Shown here in pieces: positions 1 to 11,281 of a DNA stretch of 64,000 bases. Numbering within the stretch: the first letter of the stretch is position 1; each line of letters begins with the position of its first letter. Source of the DNA: Musa acuminata AAA Group (Eukaryota > Streptophyta > Magnoliopsida > Zingiberales > Musaceae); the NCBI RefSeq assembly GCF_036884655.1, contig NC_088356.1, positions 14,232,001-14,296,000 on the forward strand, written 5' to 3'. The position numbers and the translations under genes are program-made. The notes below the pieces were generated by a model, which was given only the letters and a program-made list of their open reading frames with translations, did no database searches and was not told the DNA's origin.

Positions 1-131
1 GTGTGTTCTTTCATTACTTAGCTACACTCTGCACTTTACATTTACTCTAAGTTATTACTTTAATTACTTTCTGACACTAATTCAAACCCCCCCCCCCCGC
101 CCCCCTCCCAAGTGTCAACTTGATCCTAGTA
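1..131 (+). repeat. 3' end of the E1 5' LTR
   Basis: The stretch ends in a long C-run followed by a decayed GATCCTAACA-type terminus (here GATCCTAGTA). Other copies in the window have the same order: ACTAATTCAC, poly-C, CTCTTAGTG, GATCCTAACA. The rest of the LTR lies before the window. Confidence 0.7.
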
Positions 132-132
132 G

Positions 133-144
133 TTAGTATCAAAG
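133..144 (+). promoter_or_regulatory. Decayed primer-binding site of E1
   Basis: The sequence TTAGTATCAAAG sits where intact copies have TGGTATCAGAGC, the 3' end complement of initiator tRNA-Met. It matches 9 of 12 bases. Confidence 0.6.
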
Positions 145-180
145 TTAAGTTTTTCTTATTTGGTTTAACACCTAAGAAAA

Positions 181-1143
181 ATGACTTTTATCAGATTTCA
201 AGAGGTTCACTTTATCATTCATCCTCCTATGTTCAATGGGTCGGACTACACGTATTGGAAAACTTGAATAAGAGTTTTCTTACTTTCTTTAGATTTCAAT
301 TTATGGAATATCATTAAAATTGGTTTTCAAAAGTCTTCCAATCTAATGAACGAATGGAATGATTTGAAGAAGAAACTTTTTTTAAAAATGCGAAAGCTAT
401 GAATGCTTTGTTTTGTGTCTTAGACAAAAACGAATTTAATCAGGTTTGTATTTATAAAACTGCGTATGATATTTGGCACACTCTTGAAATCACACACGAA
501 GGCACTAGTAGAGTTAAAGATTCGAAAATTAATATTTTGATGTATGATTTTGAATTGTTTCATTTGAAGCCAATCGAAACTATTGTTAACATGTACACCC
601 ATTTTACGGATGTCATCAATAGTTTAAAAGCTCTTGGCAAATATTTTTTAAATCTTGAACTTGTTAATAGAATTTTATGATCTCTTTCTAAAAATTAGGA
701 TTCGAAAGTAACTACAATACAAGAGGCAAAAGACTTAAACAATTTTTCACTTGAAGAACTTATTGGGTCTTTAATGACCTATGAAATGAATTATATGGTA
801 TAAAATAAACATGAGAACTACCTTCTAAAGAACAGAAAGGATTTGACACTTAGAACTCAAGAAGATCAAGTTGAGTGAAAGCACAAGTGACAATGACTTT
901 GAACTCTTAATAATAAAGCTTAAAAAGTTCTTAAAACAAGAATCAAAATTTTAAAATGAACTTAAAAAGAAGAGGCTGCCAAAGAAGAAGAAGGCACTCA
1001 AGGCGACTTGGGACACATCGATTACCTCTAAAGACGAGGAGCAAACCAATAAAGATAAAGTGGTGAACTATGCCTTGGTGGCTCTCGACGATGAGGTAAA
1101 TGACTCACTTGAAACTCCTATGCTTTACTATGAAATTACTTGA
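181..1143 (+). pseudogene. gag-like pseudogene of E1
   Basis: This is a broken copy of the family gag, related to the UBN2-type gag of Ty1/copia elements. It begins at ATG 181 and ends at the family stop after YEIT (1141-1143). Recognisable blocks are a degraded YWKT segment near 250, AMNALF near 400, the region around DIWHTLEITHEGTSRVKDSKIN (about 470-535), DFELFHLKP (about 545) and LELVNRIL (about 655). A TGA replaces the arginine codon just after YWKT, a stop follows at about 678, and frameshifts separate the C-terminal lysine-rich part. The C-terminus has a run of KKK and acidic residues but no complete CCHC zinc knuckle. No protease or polymerase follows. Confidence 0.75.
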
Positions 1144-1956
1144 TGCTTTTCATGAGTTGTTTCTAAATTAGTTAGTAAAAAAAATATAAAAAAATATCAT
1201 GCTTCTATCTCTAATGATTTTGAAAAAAAATTAAAAATTTGAGCATGAAAATTGCATGTTAACTCCTAACACTAAGTATGAAAATTTAGATTCACTTAAA
1301 AAGAAAAATGTATTACTACAACAAATAAAATGATTTTGATTGAAAATGTCTTATGTTTAATGAAATCATGCTTGATGTTTTAATGATGTAATGTAATAAA
1401 AATGTTAAAAGGTTTAGTTTCATGCTTGATGATTTTATATTATGTATGAGGATTTGAAGTAATAATGATTTAAAATCATATGTTTTGGAATTATGTGTTA
1501 CACTTTTTGATTTTACTGATTTTTGTGATAAATCTTGCTCTTTCAGTTTTTAATGATGATGCATGCTTTGTTTGAGATAAAAAAAACAAGGACATGCTTG
1601 TATAAAATTAATCACATGAATTAAAACAACTAAAAAGAGAATGCATTTTGAAAATTTCTCTATCTTATTGAATTTTTAATAAGAAATTGATAAATCTATT
1701 TATGTCATTTTGAATCTCTTGAAAGTGATTTTAATGATTTGAGAATTTGAATTTGGATGAGTTTCATCTAATCATGATTTTTATCTTGATTTCTCAATAT
1801 TTTTAACTTACGATTTATTCTATATGAATCGAGATCTTTTATCCTCTATATTTCGTTTTGCTATCTACTATCCAAATGAATCATTAATGGTATCATTGCT
1901 ATGTTTTTACTAAAGAGGAATATTTACTATTGTATCATTCCCTTCCTTTCGACAGT
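1144..1956 (+). other. AT-rich internal spacer of E1
   Basis: This non-coding, AT-rich stretch follows gag. The first bases after the stop (GATGCTTTTCATGAG) are common to all copies and may be leftover coding sequence from a longer ancestral gag. I see no reading frame or RNA gene in it. Confidence 0.65.
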
Positions 1957-1983
1957 TGTTAGGATCAAGAGTGGTACTAAGAG

Positions 1984-2307
1984 AGGGGTTCCTCCATCCA
2001 AGTTGCTGCTTAAAGGCTGTAGAAAAGATTCATCTATTGCTTATGAAAAGAGGAGGAATACATGGCTATTTATAGGGCTTCTAAACCCTAACTCCTAATA
2101 GGACTCATACTCAAGACTCATACTTCTAACCAACTTCTAATATGACTCCTACTCAAGACTCATATTCCTTTACAACTCCTAATTCTTCTCTAAGAAACAA
2201 CCTCCTAACCCTAGCCGGCATCTTCACATCTTTAATAGGGGTCGGCTTAGGTATATTTTACATGAATGTCCCTCTCAATTATGACTCTCCTAGCTAGAGT
2301 CCTAACA
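1984..2307 (-). repeat. 3' LTR of Gypsy A (terminally truncated)
   Basis: It is homologous to 7008-7400 and 19992-20418, sharing GGGGTTCCTCC, AAGATTCATCTATT, CTATTTATAGGGCTTCTAAACCC and the end AGAGTCCTAACA. About 70 bases at its plus-strand left end are missing. Confidence 0.75.
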
Positions 2308-5300
2308 GACCTGCCCTCTTCAAATCAGCCATGTCCTCGAGTCTCATGATTCGTGAATTATGAGAATTTGATCTTCAAGTCATTATATTTCTCCCAAGTG
2401 GCATCTTTTGTTGGTAGATTCGCCCACTGTATTAGCACTTCAGCAGTGGGTCATCATCATCGAGTCACGATCCGTCGATCAATAATGACACTTGGTTGGG
2501 TCTGGAGTTCTCCTTGGGTAGTCATAAATGGTGGGTGGCTTTGAGGTGTCTTCAAGCACCTATTTACAACTTCTATCTGGCCGTTGGTTTATGAGTGATA
2601 TGCCATACTCCTTTTCAATTTAGTACCCTATATATGAAATAACTTTGTCCAAAATCTGCTCGTGAAGATGCAAATAGAATTTATCACAAGCATAATGCGC
2701 CCCTTATAGTGTAATTCTTTTGAGTCCCAATTGTAATGAGCCATAGAGCTTGGTGCTTCTTCCAATTTTTTTATGATCTTACTAATCTCTGAATCTTCCT
2801 ATCATTTCATCTTAATATCCTCAAGGAATTCGTTGGTCGGAAGTGAAACGGCCAAAAATTCAACTTGCTCGGGTAGCTGCGAAAGCGATCTGCAACAACA
2901 TTCTATTTTCCCTTTTTATAAGTTATTTCATAATCAAATCCAAGAAGTTTTATTGCCCATTTTTGCTGCTCAGGGGATGATCTCTTTTACTCCAAAAAGT
3001 ACTTGAGGCATTTATGATCGGTTTTAATTTGAAATCATCGACCGATCAAGTAGGGTCTCTACCTCGTTGTTGCTACACAATGGTAAGCATCTCCTTATCA
3101 TATGTTGACATATTTTGATGGGAGGGAGACAATGCCTTGCTAGTGTATGCGAGTGGTCGACCATCTTGCATGAGAATGACTCCAATTCCGACTCCAGATG
3201 CATCAGCCTCAATAATGAAGGATCGGTTGAAATCTAGTATTGCTAGCACCGGCATCGTTGTCATGGCTGCCTTAAGTTTGTCGAAGGCAGCGGAGGCTTT
3301 GTCTAACTATTGGAAGACATTTTTTTTTAGTAATGAAGTAAGTGGTGCATTGATCTTTCCATAATTTTTCACGAACTTACGGTAGTAGCCTGTTAAACCC
3401 AGAAAGCCATGTAGCAATTTTATGTTCCTCGGGGTCGACCAGTTTTGCATTGCTTCTATTTTGGAGGGGTCCACCATCACACCTTCCTCTGATATGATAT
3501 ACCCAAGATATTCCACCTTTTGTTGAAGAAAGCAAAAATTCGTAGTGGCCATTGTGTGTTCGAAAGGTGGTTTTCGGTATACCTTTTTCGCACACTCGTA
3601 TTTGATGATACCCGGATCGAAGCTCCAACTTTGTGAAGATTTGTACTCTCTTTCATCTAGAAATTCATCTACTACTGAAATAGGGTATTTATCCTTGATG
3701 GTTATGCCATTGAGAGTTTGGTAATCAACGCATATTCGCCATGTTCTGTCTTTCTTGCATATAAGTAGCACCGGTGAAGAGTAGAGGCTGCAACATGGCC
3801 GAATAACTCCTGTTTCGAGTATCTCTTTTACAATCCTTTCTATTTCATCCTTCTGGAGATGTAGATACTGATATGGCTAAGTATTTGCTAGAGGTTTTCC
3901 TAAAAGAATCGTTATATAATGATCATGCCGACGGGTAAGAGGTAGGTTGTGCGGTTCGTCAAATATATCTGAAAATTCAGCAAGCAAAGGAAGTAGGTTT
4001 GAATCTTCAAATTTTATTGGCTCTCCCTTAGTTTGCTGCTCAAGTTGTACCAAAAAGGTGCTGCATAGTTTATGCAAAACCTTCTCCATTTGTTGTGTGC
4101 AAATCGTCGTTACGTCGCCCCCATGTTTCCCGTGCAATATCACATGTTTCTCCTTATTGTAAAATTTCATAATTAGTTGCATAAAATTCCAAGAAACATC
4201 ACCTAATGTCATCAACCATTTAATTCTGAGCATAGCCTCATAATCATCAAGAGGGAGGAGGAAGAAATATGCAATTATCTCTTGGTCTTGCAATAATAGT
4301 TTCACTCGCGGGCGCCTACGATCATACTTCAAAATCCATCTGTCGGCGACCTTAAAATCAAACCTGCTACAATTCTCGATAAGTAAGGCCATCCAGATAG
4401 TAACCTTATTGTTTAGGAAGTTATTAGTACTGCCTGTGTGGATGAGAACAATGATCAATTGTTGTTTGAGAAGGCCTCCAACTTTCATCGTTTGCGGGTT
4501 TGAATAGCCGGCTAGTGCATGTATCGTAACTTCGGTCGGTTGTGGCTCTTCTTTTGCATCTTCTTTTTTATGTTCAAGGCTCTCTTCAAGATGTTCAATG
4601 ACCTCTTCTTCTATTAGTTCAATCATAAGAAGTCTCCCTTTACTACAGCGATGCTCATGGCTCCATGGCTCGTCGTAATTCCAACATAACCCCTTCACAT
4701 ATCGCTCCCGAAGCTCTTCTCTTGTCAACCTCTTTGGTGCAGGGACTTGGTCGATAGTAGGGGGGGCTGAGGGCTTTAGTATTGCTGGTCGAGGAGCGAC
4801 CCTAGTCCTCCGAGCTTTATAGTTTAATCGCTCCTCTTGATGTCATGCGAAAGAGATGGCTGCCATAAGCGTGTACGGTTGTCGCGCTTTAACTTCTCCC
4901 CAGATCTCTAGCTTCAAGCTCTCAATAAAGGTCTCCAATAGTTGTTTTTGAGACCAATCATGAGTTTGATTATATAACCTTTCAAACCTGGTTTGGTACT
5001 CCTGAATGGTGGAGGTTTGTCGGATCTTTGCTAGTTGTCTGTCAATGTTCTCGTAATCGGTTGGTCCGAAGTGGATTAGTAGTCCTTTGAATTATCACCA
5101 TGAGAGGATTTCATGAGTATATTCAAATTAGTCAAACCATCGTATGGTATCCTCTTCAAGATGTATAGCCATAATTTTCACTATAGATGCATCCGCGGTT
5201 TTGTGGTACCGAAAATATCGCTCAGCATGCGAGATCCAACCAATCGGATCTCCTTCTTCCCATCTTGGGAAGTCCACCCTCATTCGTGGATGGTTGGGGT

Positions 5301-5822
5301 TGGTCATAAAGCCTCCCCTCCCTTGGAATTCATCTCTTTGGGCTTGGTGCGATTGGGTAAAGCTCTCTCCTTGATGTGATTTCTTCAGGCTTAGTGGTCG
5401 GCCCAATCTGAGTTCGGTAAAGAGCATCTGAATCTTATCCTCCATTCGTGCCTTGAAGGCTTCAAATTTAGCATTGATTGCCTTCTCAAATGCCATAGCA
5501 TATATCTCCAAATATGTGATGTTAAGATCTCTCTTTTGTTGTCAGGTTAAAGGCATGTATAGGTTGAGAGAAGTGATGGTCGAAAGGGTTGGTGGATCGA
5601 TGGATGTAGGCTGCGGTTTAGGCTTGTTTTGTGGCTGTTTTGGGTGCAGTTTGAGGGTGTGGTTTGGTGGAGTTTAGGGCTGTGGATGAAAGTTTTAGAT
5701 CTGTGGTAGATGGCAGCAAAGGTTTGATAGAAATCAATGGAAGTTGCTGTAGGTATGTGTTGTCTTGTAAGAGCAGAATTATCGTTGAAGAAACAACGGT
5801 TTCTCGATAAATTTTTTACCAA
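2308..5822 (-). pseudogene. Broken gag-pol of Gypsy A
   Basis: In order on the minus strand are: gag with a PRWEEGDPIGWIS motif (about 5128-5511); a decayed zinc knuckle (CWNYDEPWSHEHRC, one Cys changed to Tyr, about 4665); an aspartic protease whose catalytic Asp is His (HTGS, about 4440); reverse-transcriptase pieces ([17 protein letters not shown] near 3700); RNase H (FIIEADASGVGIG near 3225); and integrase scraps near 2600-2720 and 2308-2560. The last scrap resembles the tail that follows the integrase core in gypsy elements and ends in LEDMADLKRAG. The segment with the YxDD/FxDD active site is absent: sequence after GHYEFL jumps to the part before VEYLGYIIS. Several frameshifts and stops make it non-functional. 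Confidence 0.8.
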
Positions 5823-6993
5823 AAAATTGAGAAATTTGAGGAGAGAATTGAAAGAAAAATCTCAGTTTATATGACAGTAAGAATGTCCAATTTAATCAGG
5901 AAAATTTTAGTAGTATAACAGCAAGGAAATTGGTGCAAGTTGCGATAGCAGAATTCTCATCGAAAAATTTCAACAGTTTGCGATGAAAATTTACAGCAAC
6001 ACAAAATCATTTTTAGAGATAAATTCCTCAATAGATCAATCATAGATGGAAGCTAAGATAATCTATAATGCATATAAGAAATTTCATTCAAAACAGATTG
6101 CAAATAGATGGGTTAAGGCAACAATATACGGTTGAAATTTTTTGCATTATAGATTTTCAAGTATAGTAGATTGGATGTAAAAGATCAATAGTTTATATTA
6201 GGAATTTTTTAACAAAACTAAAGGAAAATCTACTGTTAGGAAGTGTCAAAGCTATCATAAAAATTTTATAGAGATTTGGACAGAAAAAACATAGTAGCGA
6301 GATCAAATAATCTATGCTATGCAGTTGGAATTTTACAGTGCAGATTTTCAAGTATAGAAGATAGACGTAAAAGATCAATGGTTTATATTGAGAATTTTTT
6401 TATAAAATTCAAAGAAAATCTGCTGTTAGGAAGTATCAAAGCTGTCATAAAAATTTGGTAGATGTTTGAATAGAAAAAATGTAGTAGCAAGATCAAACAA
6501 TCTATGCTATGCGGCTGAAATTTTACAGTGCAGATTTCAAGTATTGCAGCTTAGACGTAAAATATCAATGGTTTATATTAAAAACTTGGAAAATCTGTTG
6601 TTAGGAAGTGTCAAAGCTGTCATAAAAATTTCGCAGAGATTTGGATAGAAAAAATACAGTAGCAAGATCAAACAAACTGTGCTATGCGGTGGGAATTCTG
6701 CAATGTGTATCTTTCGTCGTGGAGATGAAAACTTTATGACATAAAGTTTATGCAGCAATATAGGAACATTTATTTTTTTTTAGATTTTTGAATAAGGATA
6801 ACTAAATTGCAGCAGCAATAAGGTAGGAAACCAGAACCTATTGCAATTCATAGAGAGATCAAAGGATGATATTTGGTGGTGGAGATGACGACAGAATTTG
6901 GCGACGATTTTTAAGCAATTGTGGGAATTGCTTTAGGCAGTTGTGGAGGGCTGATAGATGGCTGTGGAAGGGCAGTGAGATGCCAAGAATGCT
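5823..6993 (-). other. 5' leader of Gypsy A with tandem repeats
   Basis: This non-coding leader lies between PBS and gag. A unit of about 180-190 bases recurs, marked by AAAAAACATAGTAGCGAGATC near 6284, a related copy near 6474 and another near 6652. The leader also contains TGGCTGTGGAAGGGC near the PBS. No ORF of substance is present. Confidence 0.6.
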
Positions 6994-7005
6994 GCTCTAA
7001 TACCA
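6994..7005 (-). promoter_or_regulatory. Primer-binding site of Gypsy A
   Basis: The minus strand reads TGGTATTAGAGC, one mismatch from the initiator tRNA-Met complement. It lies directly inside the 5' LTR. Confidence 0.75.
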
Positions 7006-7007
7006 AG

Positions 7008-7400
7008 TGATAGAACCCTTACATATTCTAAACTTGAGGTTAATCTCTTTAGGGGATCGGCCTCCTTGGAACTCTATAGGGGTTCCTCCCTCCAAGTTGC
7101 TGCTCAAAGGTTGCAGAAAAGATTCATCTATTACTTATAAAAAGAGGAGGAATACATGACTATTTATAAGGCTTCTAAACCCTAACTCCTAATAGGACTC
7201 CTACTCAAGACTCCTACTTCTAACCAACTCCTAATAGGACTCCTACTCAAGACTCCTATTCCTTTACAACTCCTAATTCTTCTCTAAGAAACAACCTCCT
7301 AACCCTAGCCGGCCTCTTCACCTCTTTAATAGGGTCAGCTTAAGCAGGTTTTACATGAATGTCCCTATCAATTAGGACTCTCCTAGTTAGAGTCCTAACA
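7008..7400 (-). repeat. 5' LTR of Gypsy A
   Basis: The plus strand runs from TGATAGAACCC to AGAGTCCTAACA. It is homologous to the LTR at 19992-20418 and the solo LTR at 43588-44004. Confidence 0.8.
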
Positions 7401-7948
7401 AACCACCGCCTAGACCAACTAGGAGATTGGGTCACCATGTGGTGCCACTGTCGGCCATGTTTTCACGTGCTAAATGAGCTGTTCAACCCGGCCCAATTCA
7501 GCAATGTTAAGAGCCTAGTTGGCCCCTAATTAAGTTAGTGGGATTACCTCCCAATACTAACTCAATTTCTGATCTAACTACAATAATTAAGACATTTGAC
7601 AAAGTATTCTTATTCTGGTACGTTAGTTGTTCTTTCGGTGATTTTTTGGCGAACTTCCGATGATCTCTCGGCATTGTTTCCACGGACTCCCGACAAGCTC
7701 CTGGACTATATGATGATCTTCTTGTTGAGTTCCAATGAGCTTCTTTGGCAAGCTCCTGGGCTTCTCGATCAGTTCCGGCAGAACTACCGACAAACGTCCG
7801 GACTTCCGATGAACTCCCAACGAAGTCTCGATCTTGACTCTGACACAACACCTGCTTTATATCTTACTGTTATCGTAGTTAATCCTACACACTTTTCTCA
7901 ACATATAGATTAGATCAAATAATTTACCAATTGATTTCATTATCAAAA
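7401..7948 (-). repeat. Partial LTR of E2 (outer part)
   Basis: This is colinear with the outer end of the LTR at about 8653-9215 (shared CGTGCTAAATGAGCTGTTCAA-type text, then CGACGATC-rich sequence, then TCATTATCAAAATC). It breaks off about 10 bases before the expected terminus and joins AATTAGTGCAGC of the next LTR. Confidence 0.65.
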
Positions 7949-9224
7949 TCAATTAGTGCAGCAAAAAAATTCATTGATTTTGAAAAATATTCATTTCGAT
8001 TCAATCCATTTCGGAAAGATATTGAACTTGAAAGCTTTTGTAAGAGTGTAAAGAGAAGGTTAAGGAAGTTTGAAGTAATGCAAATTGCATAAATAGAAAA
8101 GTAAACCAGAATTTAGATTGTTCGATCATTGTGATCTACATCCACTTCTGATTCCTCCTCCATCGAGGTCATTGGCATCCACTAATGGCCTTCCTTCAAT
8201 AGGCGAAGACCAACCACCTCCTTATAGTGTTTTCTCCTTTTCACGGGTTTAAGAGATAACCCTTACAAGTCTTACACCTCTCTTGAATGATCTCAACACT
8301 TAGAAAGGGAGGAGGAAGACTCTAGCACTTTTACAATACTTTAACACTTCAAAGATTCAAGATTATACCAATACTTTCATGCCCTTTCATGCAAAAAAGG
8401 ATAGGGTATTTATAGGCCCCAATGACTTCTGATTTAGAGCCAAAAAGTGTCACTTCCTTGGATTTCAGGGTACTGGGGGTACCACCATCATTATTGGGTG
8501 ATACCATTGTTTGACACCTGACACTAGGCGGTACAACTACCCAGTCTAAGCAGTACGACCACCTAACAGAGCTTGGAGACCAAGCTCTAGTGGTACCACT
8601 ATTGGTAGCATTAACTACCGGCGGTACCACCGCCCAGTTTGGGCAGTACCATCGCCTAGACCACCTGGGAGACTGGGTCAACAAGCGATGCCACCGTCGG
8701 CCATGTTTTTACGTGCTGAATGGGCTATTCAATCTGGCCCAATTTAGCCATGTTAAGGGCCTAGTTGGCCCCTAATTAAGTTAGTGGGATTATCTCCCAA
8801 TCCTAACTCAATTTATGGTCTAATTGCAATAATTAAGACATTTGACAAAGTAATCTTGTTCTAGTATGTTAGTTGTTCTTCCGACGATCTTTCGGTGAAC
8901 TTCCGATGATCTCTCGGTAATGTTCCGGCGGACTCCTGGTAAGCTCCTGGACTTTATGATGATCTTCTTGGCGAGTTTCGACGAGCTTCTTTTGTAAGCT
9001 CCTAGACTTCTCGGTCAGTTTTAACATAATTACTAACGAACGTTCGGACTTCGGATAAACTCTCGAACTCTCGAACTCCCAATGAAAAATCGATCTTGAC
9101 TCTGACAGAACACCTACTTTATGTCTTACTACTATCATAGTTAATCCTGCACACTATTCTCAACATATAGATTAGATCAAATAATTTACCAATTGATTTA
9201 ATTATCAAAATCTAAGATTCAACA
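7949..9224 (-). repeat. Near-complete short-type LTR of E2
   Basis: It starts about 35 bases inside the usual LTR end (AATTAGTGCAGC). It carries the conserved GATCTACATCCACTT block, a minus-strand TATA box at 8407-8414, the GC-rich palindromic zone at 8470-8700 and the terminal AGATTCAACA. Confidence 0.7.
8407..8414 (-). promoter_or_regulatory. LTR TATA box (E2)
   Basis: TATAAATA on the minus strand, in the family context GGCCTATAAATACCC, just downstream of the palindromic GC-rich zone. Confidence 0.6.
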
Positions 9225-9919
9225 ACAATAAGAAAGGGAGAGAGAAAATTGCTATCTTGCTATCTTAAGAAAAACAAATTGCTAGCTTGAAAAGAAAGAC
9301 AAAACTTGCAAGCTTGCACATCTCAAAGGAGAAAGTCTTGCGAACTTGTGCATCACAAAAAATAGCAAAAAAGGTGCTAGCTTACACATTGTAAAGAGAA
9401 GTAAAAAGTTGCTATCCCAAGAGAAGCAAAAACTTTACTAAACTTCATATTCAAAAAATTGCTAGTTTGCACATTGTAAAGGAAGCAAAAATTGCTAGTT
9501 CGAACATTGTAAAGGGAGCAAAAATTACTAGCTTACACTTCTCAAAAGAGAAGAAAGAACTCACTAGCTTGCATATTCTAAAGTGATGAAAAATTTGCTA
9601 AAAAACTAAGCTTTCATATCTCTAAAACTTAATAGTTGTACTTCTCTTTTTTGTTGATAACAAAGGGGGAGAAGATATAATACTATGATGATCATACATG
9701 GTAGGATGCAATATGCTTTGATTATTTTGATACCATGATGATTTGAAATATTTATGATGATGCATGTAATATAATGATATACATATAATGGGTTGCATAT
9801 GATCATGATTATAATTACTTTGACTTGAATTCAAGGTTCTATCAATATGGAATATTGATAGGGGGAGTTTTGTTTAAACTTTGTCATCAATTAGTTATCA
9901 TCATCAAAAAGGGGGAGAT
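9225..9919 (+). other. 3' internal region of E1
   Basis: This resumes E1 after the E2 insertion. It begins with a degenerate repeat zone of GCTAGCTTGCACAT-like and AGAAGCAAAAA-like words (9230-9600). It then has the PPT-like module TTGTTGATAACAAAGGGGGAG near 9650, the hairpin at 9840-9860, and the final PPT AAAAAGGGGGAGAT (9906-9919). Confidence 0.7.
9840..9860 (+). promoter_or_regulatory. Conserved hairpin before PPT-like tract (E1)
   Basis: Arms TATCAATAT and ATATTGATA are separated by GGA and followed at once by GGGGGAG. The same palindrome recurs in E3, E4 (twice), E5 and E11. Confidence 0.6.
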
Positions 9920-11061
9920 TGTTGAAACTTGAATTTTGATGATGAAACCAATTGATAAAGTAATGATCTAATCTGCATTTTGAGTGATGCAGGAATAACT
10001 TCAAAAGGCAAATCAATTAAAGCAGGAGGAATCTAATGTTAGGCTAGAGTGGAACATGTCAGAAGATTGAACATTAGGCCAGAGGATCGGTTGACGTATC
10101 GGTAGAAGGCTTCATGCCATGAGTTCGGGCATTGGGTCGAAGGATCGTACATTATGCTAAGGCGATTAAAAGTTGCGAGAGTCAACATGCCAATTATGCA
10201 ATACACCAAAGGAGAGAACGATGCGCCAAAGGATCAAACGAAGCATTAGATGAACCAATGACATACCAAACAATATAGGATTTATGCTTGTACTTGTGTG
10301 TCTAGATCGAGTTAGTTTAGGTCTAATTGTGTTGGTATTGGGGTGAAATAATGCCAACTCAATTAGAGGCTAATTAGGCCTGAATCAAGGCTGAATTGGG
10401 CCTGTTAGTTGGCCCATTCAATATCTTGTAGTAGGGTCTGGTGGTGGTACCGCTCGGTATTAGTGATGCAGGCGATAGTACCACCCAACACAAGTAGTGG
10501 TACTGTCAAGACCCAAGAAACTCAGGATGAGATATTTTTTTGCTTTAATTTTAAAGCTATTTGGGGTATATAAATATCTCAGCTATTCCTATATGGAAGA
10601 GCACGAATTAGAGTAGAAAGTGGTTGTTATTCTGGGTTGTAAAATTGCTAAGCGTCCTCCTCCTTCCTTTTTAGTTTTGAGATCATTCAAGAGAGGTGTG
10701 AGACTTGTAAGGGTTGTCTCCTAAACCCATGAAAGGGAGAAAGAGTGTAAAAGGGTAATTGGTCTTCGGCTATTGAAGGAAGATCAGTAGTGAATGTCGA
10801 TGGCCTTGAGTGAAGAGGAATCTGGAGTGGATGTAGGTCACGATGACCGAACCACTATAAATTCGGCGTTCTTTCCTTACTGCTTTCTTTCATTACTTAG
10901 CTGCACTCTACAATTTACATTTATGCTAAGTCATTACTTTAATTACTTTTCGATACAAGCTTTGTTGAAACAATTTTATTAACCGAAATTTTTCGACTCG
11001 ACATAATTTTTACGTACCCACTAATTTATCCTCCCCTCTTAATATCGACTTGATCCTAACA
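9920..11061 (+). repeat. 3' LTR of E1 (short type, 1.14 kb)
   Basis: It starts TGTTGAAACTTGAATTTTG right after the PPT and ends GATCCTAACA. A TATA-like TATATAAATA sits near 10565. Conserved blocks are AAGGGTTGTCTCCTAAACCC and CACGATGACCGAACCACTATA. A plus-strand ORF at 10794-10982 is incidental. Confidence 0.8.
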
Positions 11062-11245
11062 TATATATGTGTATATGTATATATATAAATATATATGTAT
11101 ATATGTTAATATATGTATGTATGTATATATATATATCTATACATACATACATATATTATACATATACATATACATACATATATACATATATATATACATA
11201 TATACATATACGTACATACATATACATACATACATACATACATAC

Positions 11246-11279
<34 letters not shown>
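11057..11279. repeat. TA/TACA-rich microsatellite
   Basis: A run of TA, TATG and ATAC repeats of about 220 bases directly abuts the E1 LTR end. Long ORFs on both strands here are products of the repeat. Confidence 0.95.

Positions 11280-11281
<2 letters not shown>

Larger units (their letters stand above)
1..1956 (+). mobile_element. E1, gag-only LTR element, 5' part (continues at 9225-11061)
   Basis: This is the 5' end of a non-autonomous copia-type element cut by the window start. It holds the last 131 bases of the 5' LTR, a decayed primer site, a gag pseudogene and the first AT-rich part of the internal region. It stops at 1956, where the minus-strand unit E2 begins. Plus-strand internal sequence of the same kind resumes at 9225 and runs to a 3' LTR at 9920-11061. 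The LTR tail at 1-131 resembles the end of that 3' LTR (shared tract around CATTACTTAGCT, a C-rich run, then GATCCTA). The flanks of the E2 unit are ACAGT and ACAAT, which supports E2 being an insertion that split E1. Confidence 0.75.
1984..7400 (-). mobile_element. Gypsy A, degenerate Ty3/gypsy element
   Basis: The element reads on the minus strand: 5' LTR 7008-7400, PBS 6994-7005, long leader, broken gag-pol, and 3' LTR up to 2307. It is inserted in an E2 LTR: the right flank AACCACCGCCTAGACC is the palindromic zone of that LTR. Its left LTR lacks about 70 terminal bases and joins 27 bases of E2 LTR tip, so a deletion removed the left junction. Integrase is mostly deleted and the reverse-transcriptase core is missing. 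Confidence 0.8.
1957..9224 (-). mobile_element. E2, collapsed LTR-LTR remnant of a gag-only element, hosting Gypsy A
   Basis: On the plus strand the unit opens with TGTTAGGATCAAGAG, the reverse complement of a family LTR end. It closes with AGATTCAACA at 9224, the reverse complement of the family LTR start. Between them are a 27-base LTR tip (1957-1983), Gypsy A (1984-7400), the outer part of one LTR (7401 to about 7948), and a nearly complete second LTR (about 7949-9224). The internal region and gag are gone. The 5-base flanks ACAGT (1952-1956) and ACAAT (9225-9229) differ at one base and could be an aged target-site duplication. Confidence 0.6.

Noticed and set aside
1957..1983. A chimeric LTR born by recombination between the Gypsy and gag-only families
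   Set aside because: The E2 remnant to the right (7401-9224) and near-matching flanks make a deletion at the insertion edge simpler.
3024..3364. Plus-strand ORFs opposite Gypsy A pol (also opposite Gypsy B)
   Set aside because: Shadows of the minus-strand RNase H and RT coding sequence.
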